Source of the DNA: Symbiodinium natans
Taxonomy: Eukaryota > Sar > Dinophyceae > Suessiales > Symbiodiniaceae
Direction: 5' to 3'
NCBI GenBank assembly: GCA_905221605.1
Contig: CAJNDS010002670.1
Span: 1-55,000 of the forward strand
DNA length: 55,000 bases
Part shown: in pieces, positions 52,645-55,000 of the stretch
How positions within the stretch are numbered: position 1 is the stretch's first letter
Layout of the letters: each line of letters opens with the position of its first letter
Translations under genes and position numbers: made by a program
The notes under the pieces: model-generated
The model's input: the letters and a program-made list of their open reading frames with translations, nothing else
Database searches by the model: none
What the model was told of the DNA's origin: nothing

Positions 52645-52950
52645 TAGGTTAGGGTTTAGGGTTTAGGGTTTAGGATTAGGGTTCGGGTTTAGGGTTTTTA
52701 GGGTTTAGGGTTTAGGGTTTAGGGTTTAGGGTTTAGGGTTTAGGGTTTTAGGGTTTAGGGTGTAGGGTTTAGGGTGTAGGGGTTTAGGGTTTAGGTTTAG
52801 GGTTTAGGGGTTTAGGGTTTAGGGGTTTAGGGTTTTAGGGGTTTAGGTTTTAGGAGGGTTTAGGGTTTAGGGTTTAGGGTGTTTAGGTTTAGGGTTTCGG
52901 GTTTAGGGTTGAGGGTTTAGGGTTTAGGGGTTAGGGTTTAGGGTTTCGTC
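52645..52950. repeat. long TTTAGGG array with octamer variants
   Basis: About 300 bp mixing TTTAGGG, TTTTAGGG and TTTAGGGG units. Confidence 0.95.
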
Positions 52951-53119
52951 TTTAATTGTAAGGCCCCTCTCATGAAAACCCCAACATCAGAAAACTCATG
53001 GAAAATTATGCCGGCGTAGACCCCAGGGCCAGAAAAAGGCCAAAGAAGGCCAGAAGAGCACCGACACTCCCGGGGACAAAAAGTACAGAAGTTCGTGGGG
53101 GGCCGAATTCTATTGGGGC

Positions 53120-53700
53120 CGGATTTCGCGCGAAACCACAGCGGGAGCATCGAAATGCAACGGAATTCGCGCGAAACCACAGCGGGAGCATCGAAACGCA
53201 ACGGAATTCGCGCGAAACCACAGCGGGAGCATCCAAACCAAGGACCCGTCCCACCGCGCGCGCCGTTGCGGTCGGCAACCTAAGTGGCCCCCCCTGAAGA
53301 GGCCTGAAGAGGCCACGAGAGGCCGGAATTCGCGCGAAACCACAGCGGGAGCATCGAAACGCAACGGAATTCGCGCGAGACCACAGCGGGATGGGGGGCC
53401 GAATTCTATTGGGGCCGGATTTCGCGCGAAACCACAGCGGGAGCATCGAAATGCAACGGAATTCGCGCGAAACCACAGCGGGAGCATCGAAACGCAACGG
53501 AATTCGCGCGAAACCACACGGGAGCATCCAAACCAAGGACCCGTCCCACCGCGCGCGCCGTTGCGGTCGGCAACCTAAGTGGCCCCCCCTGAAGAGGCCT
53601 GAAGAGGCCACGAGAGGCCGGAATTCGCGCGAAGCCACAGCGGGAGCATCGAAACGCAACGGAATTCGCGCGAGACCACAGCGGGAACCCGTCCCACCGC
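53120..53700. repeat. 41-bp tandem repeat with a 298-bp higher-order unit
   Basis: The unit GCGGGAGCATCGAAACGCAA plus CGGAATTCGCGCGAAACCACA repeats in groups; the block from 53095 recurs from 53393 (298-bp offset), with a third partial copy near 53680. The 286-codon minus-strand ORF is a translation of this satellite. Confidence 0.9.
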
Positions 53701-53737
53701 CGCGCGCGCCGTTGCGGTCAGCAACCAATTCCTTTAC

Positions 53738-53872
53738 CCTGAACGTAAGAACCCCATTGTGCAAGCACTGTTTGGGGAAAAAGGATATGTCCCGCAAAAA
53801 GCCAACCGAGCTACCGGCCATGCCTGCGATGCACACGGAGGCCGAGATCACTTGCAGGGCGTCCATGTCAAC
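53738..53872 (-). CDS. second exon of the PAS-like membrane protein gene
   Basis: Acceptor CCCCCAG|G, reading VDMDALQVISASVCIAGMAG then SSVGFLRDISFFPKQ, ending at a GT donor (AGG|GTAAAG); an earlier GC donor at 53823 is possible. It follows the exon at 54427-55000 in phase 0. Confidence 0.6.
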
Positions 53873-54109
53873 CTGGGGGTCTCCGAACTTCGGGTTTAGG
53901 GTTTTGGGTTTAGGTGTTTAGGGTTTAGGGTTTGGGGTTTAGGGTTTAGGGTTTATAGGGTTTAGGGTTGGTACCTTATTGGGGTCCTTATTCTTAAGGG
54001 ATCCTACTAGCTATAGGGGGTCAGAAAAGGGCTTCCCCTATATTCGTAAACCGCCCACCTGCAGGAAGACCTGGCGCGTGGAATCCAATGAGATTGAAGA
54101 CTCGGACCG

Positions 54110-54262
54110 CTCGGACCTCTCGAGCTTCTCGGACCTCGCGGACTTCTCGGACCTCTCGGACTTCTCGGACTTCGCTGGCCTCTCGGACATGTCGGACTTC
54201 TCCGACTTCGCGGACTTCGCTGGCTTCTCGGACTTCGCTGGCTTCTCGTCCTTCGCTGCGCA
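54110..54262. repeat. 9-bp tandem repeat TCGGACTTC / TCGGACCTC
   Basis: Tandem 9-mers with variants. Open on both strands (SDFSDFAD on plus, SPRSQRSPR on minus); regarded as intronic satellite. Confidence 0.85.
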
Positions 54263-54426
54263 CTCATGCGGCTCTTTCTAGATACAGCCAAAGCAAAAGT
54301 TGAAGAAAAGCAAAAAAGACAAATGCTTCCAAGAAAAGGGCTGGGCGCCTCTTTCTGCCCATGCTGCCTGCCATAGGGGTAGCAGGTGCCCCGGATACCG
54401 GCGCTGTCCAGGGCATTTTGCCCTGC

Positions 54427-55000
54427 CAGAGAAGATTGGTCAGTGAAGTCCCGCAGGCCCAGCAGGTGACAGTCCTGGCCATTCAGGCGACGATACTTCA
54501 CGTGGAACACCTCGGTGCGGAACTTGCTGGAGCAGCTGTCGACGAGGCGCGTGTGGAAGATGTTCGTTGAGATGTCCGCGCCTCTCTCGGATCGGAGGAT
54601 CTCCTCCGCCCTCAGGGCTTCTTCTCTGGTGGGCATCAGCTCAGAGAAGCACCTGCCTTGGAGCGTGGACCCTGAAGACCACGAGGATCTCAGCAGCATT
54701 GCCTCCAGTTGTTGGAGTTCGCTTCCGGCGGTGGTGAGGCGCAAGTCCGCGTCCAGCTCCACCACGGCATCACAGGTGAGCTGCAAGAGGGAGGACGCCG
54801 CAGTGAGCTCCGTGGCGGCTTTGTTGATCAGGATGCCTTGGCGTGCCTTGGCCTGTAAGGCTCTCTGCATCGCCACCGAGGCGGACAGGACCAGCACAAG
54901 GAAGAGGAGCTCCCAGGTGGCGGCATTCAGTCGGCTAAACTGCGTCTCGCAGCTGGTGATGGGCCAGTGGCCCCTCAGGATCCGCAGCTCCATGAGCAAG
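54427..55000 (-). CDS. membrane-anchored PAS-like protein, partial (5' end beyond window)
   Basis: Open through the right edge of the window. Contains one membrane segment (WELLFLVLVLSASVAM), a short linker and a sensor-like domain: CDAVVELDADLRL, then FHTRLVDSCSSKFRTEVFHV, ending GQDCHLLGLRDFTDQSSL at a GC donor (CTG|GCAGGG). The layout resembles the large family of dinoflagellate proteins with a PAS-like fold after a membrane anchor. Ligand and role unknown. Same strand as all other host genes in the window. Confidence 0.75.

Noticed and set aside
53006-53866. 286-codon minus-strand ORF as a gene
   Set aside because: It is mostly a translation of the 41-bp satellite. Only its first part (53738-53872) is kept, as an exon of the PAS-like gene.
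1-55000. CRISPR arrays, rRNA, tRNA or intact spliced-leader RNA genes
   Set aside because: No regular repeat-spacer pattern and no recognisable structural RNA; only the partial leader-like sequence in the LTR was seen.

Overview
The window looks like nuclear DNA from a dinoflagellate (probably Symbiodiniaceae-like; the genus is not decided). Three things point there: heptamer repeats of the TTTAGGG type, protein-coding sequence cut into very short exons whose introns mostly begin GC (sometimes GT or GA) and end AG followed by G, and genes all read from the minus strand. Most ORFs longer than 60 codons are translations of TTTAGGG/CCCTAAA repeats or minisatellites. The real genes are in short GC-rich islands between repeat arrays and were found by reading the islands on the minus strand and checking splice phase from island to island.

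Layout, left to right. 1-4.9 kb: poly-C start, telomere-like arrays in both orientations, no gene I can assign. 4.9-20.9 kb: islands that join in phase into one or more multi-exon minus-strand genes of unknown function. 20.9-22.4 kb: intergenic. 22.4-51.1 kb: one minus-strand gene reconstructed as 27 exons (22 to 77 nt each, 1268 nt total) encoding 421 C-terminal residues of a 4-hydroxybutyryl-CoA dehydratase (AbfD; FAD and [4Fe-4S], HpaB superfamily). Its introns are largely telomere-like repeats, minisatellites and small palindromic elements. The first roughly 72 residues were not found. 53.7-55.0 kb: two exons of a membrane-anchored PAS-like protein on the minus strand, running off the right edge.

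Inside the first recovered AbfD intron, on the opposite strand, is a complete and apparently very young LTR retroelement (39701-48529). It has identical 287-bp LTRs, a TAGGG target duplication whose removal restores the heptamer register, a primer-binding site matching the anticodon region of initiator tRNA-Met (copia/Ty5 style), and a polypurine tract. Its interior has no recognisable protease, integrase, reverse transcriptase or RNase H. Instead it carries a WW - S1 - MLLE(PABC) - CCCH protein followed by further CCCH zinc-finger frames, six fingers in all, broken by in-frame stops and frame changes. The LTR also carries a sequence like the 3' end of the dinoflagellate spliced leader, directly followed by ATG. 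An LTR element with an mRNA-binding protein cargo and no pol, sitting in a telomere-repeat intron, is the best candidate for something undescribed here.

Limits: all splice joins and domain calls were made by eye. Family comparisons (AbfD residue numbers, tRNA and spliced-leader sequences) are from memory and no alignment or database search was run.
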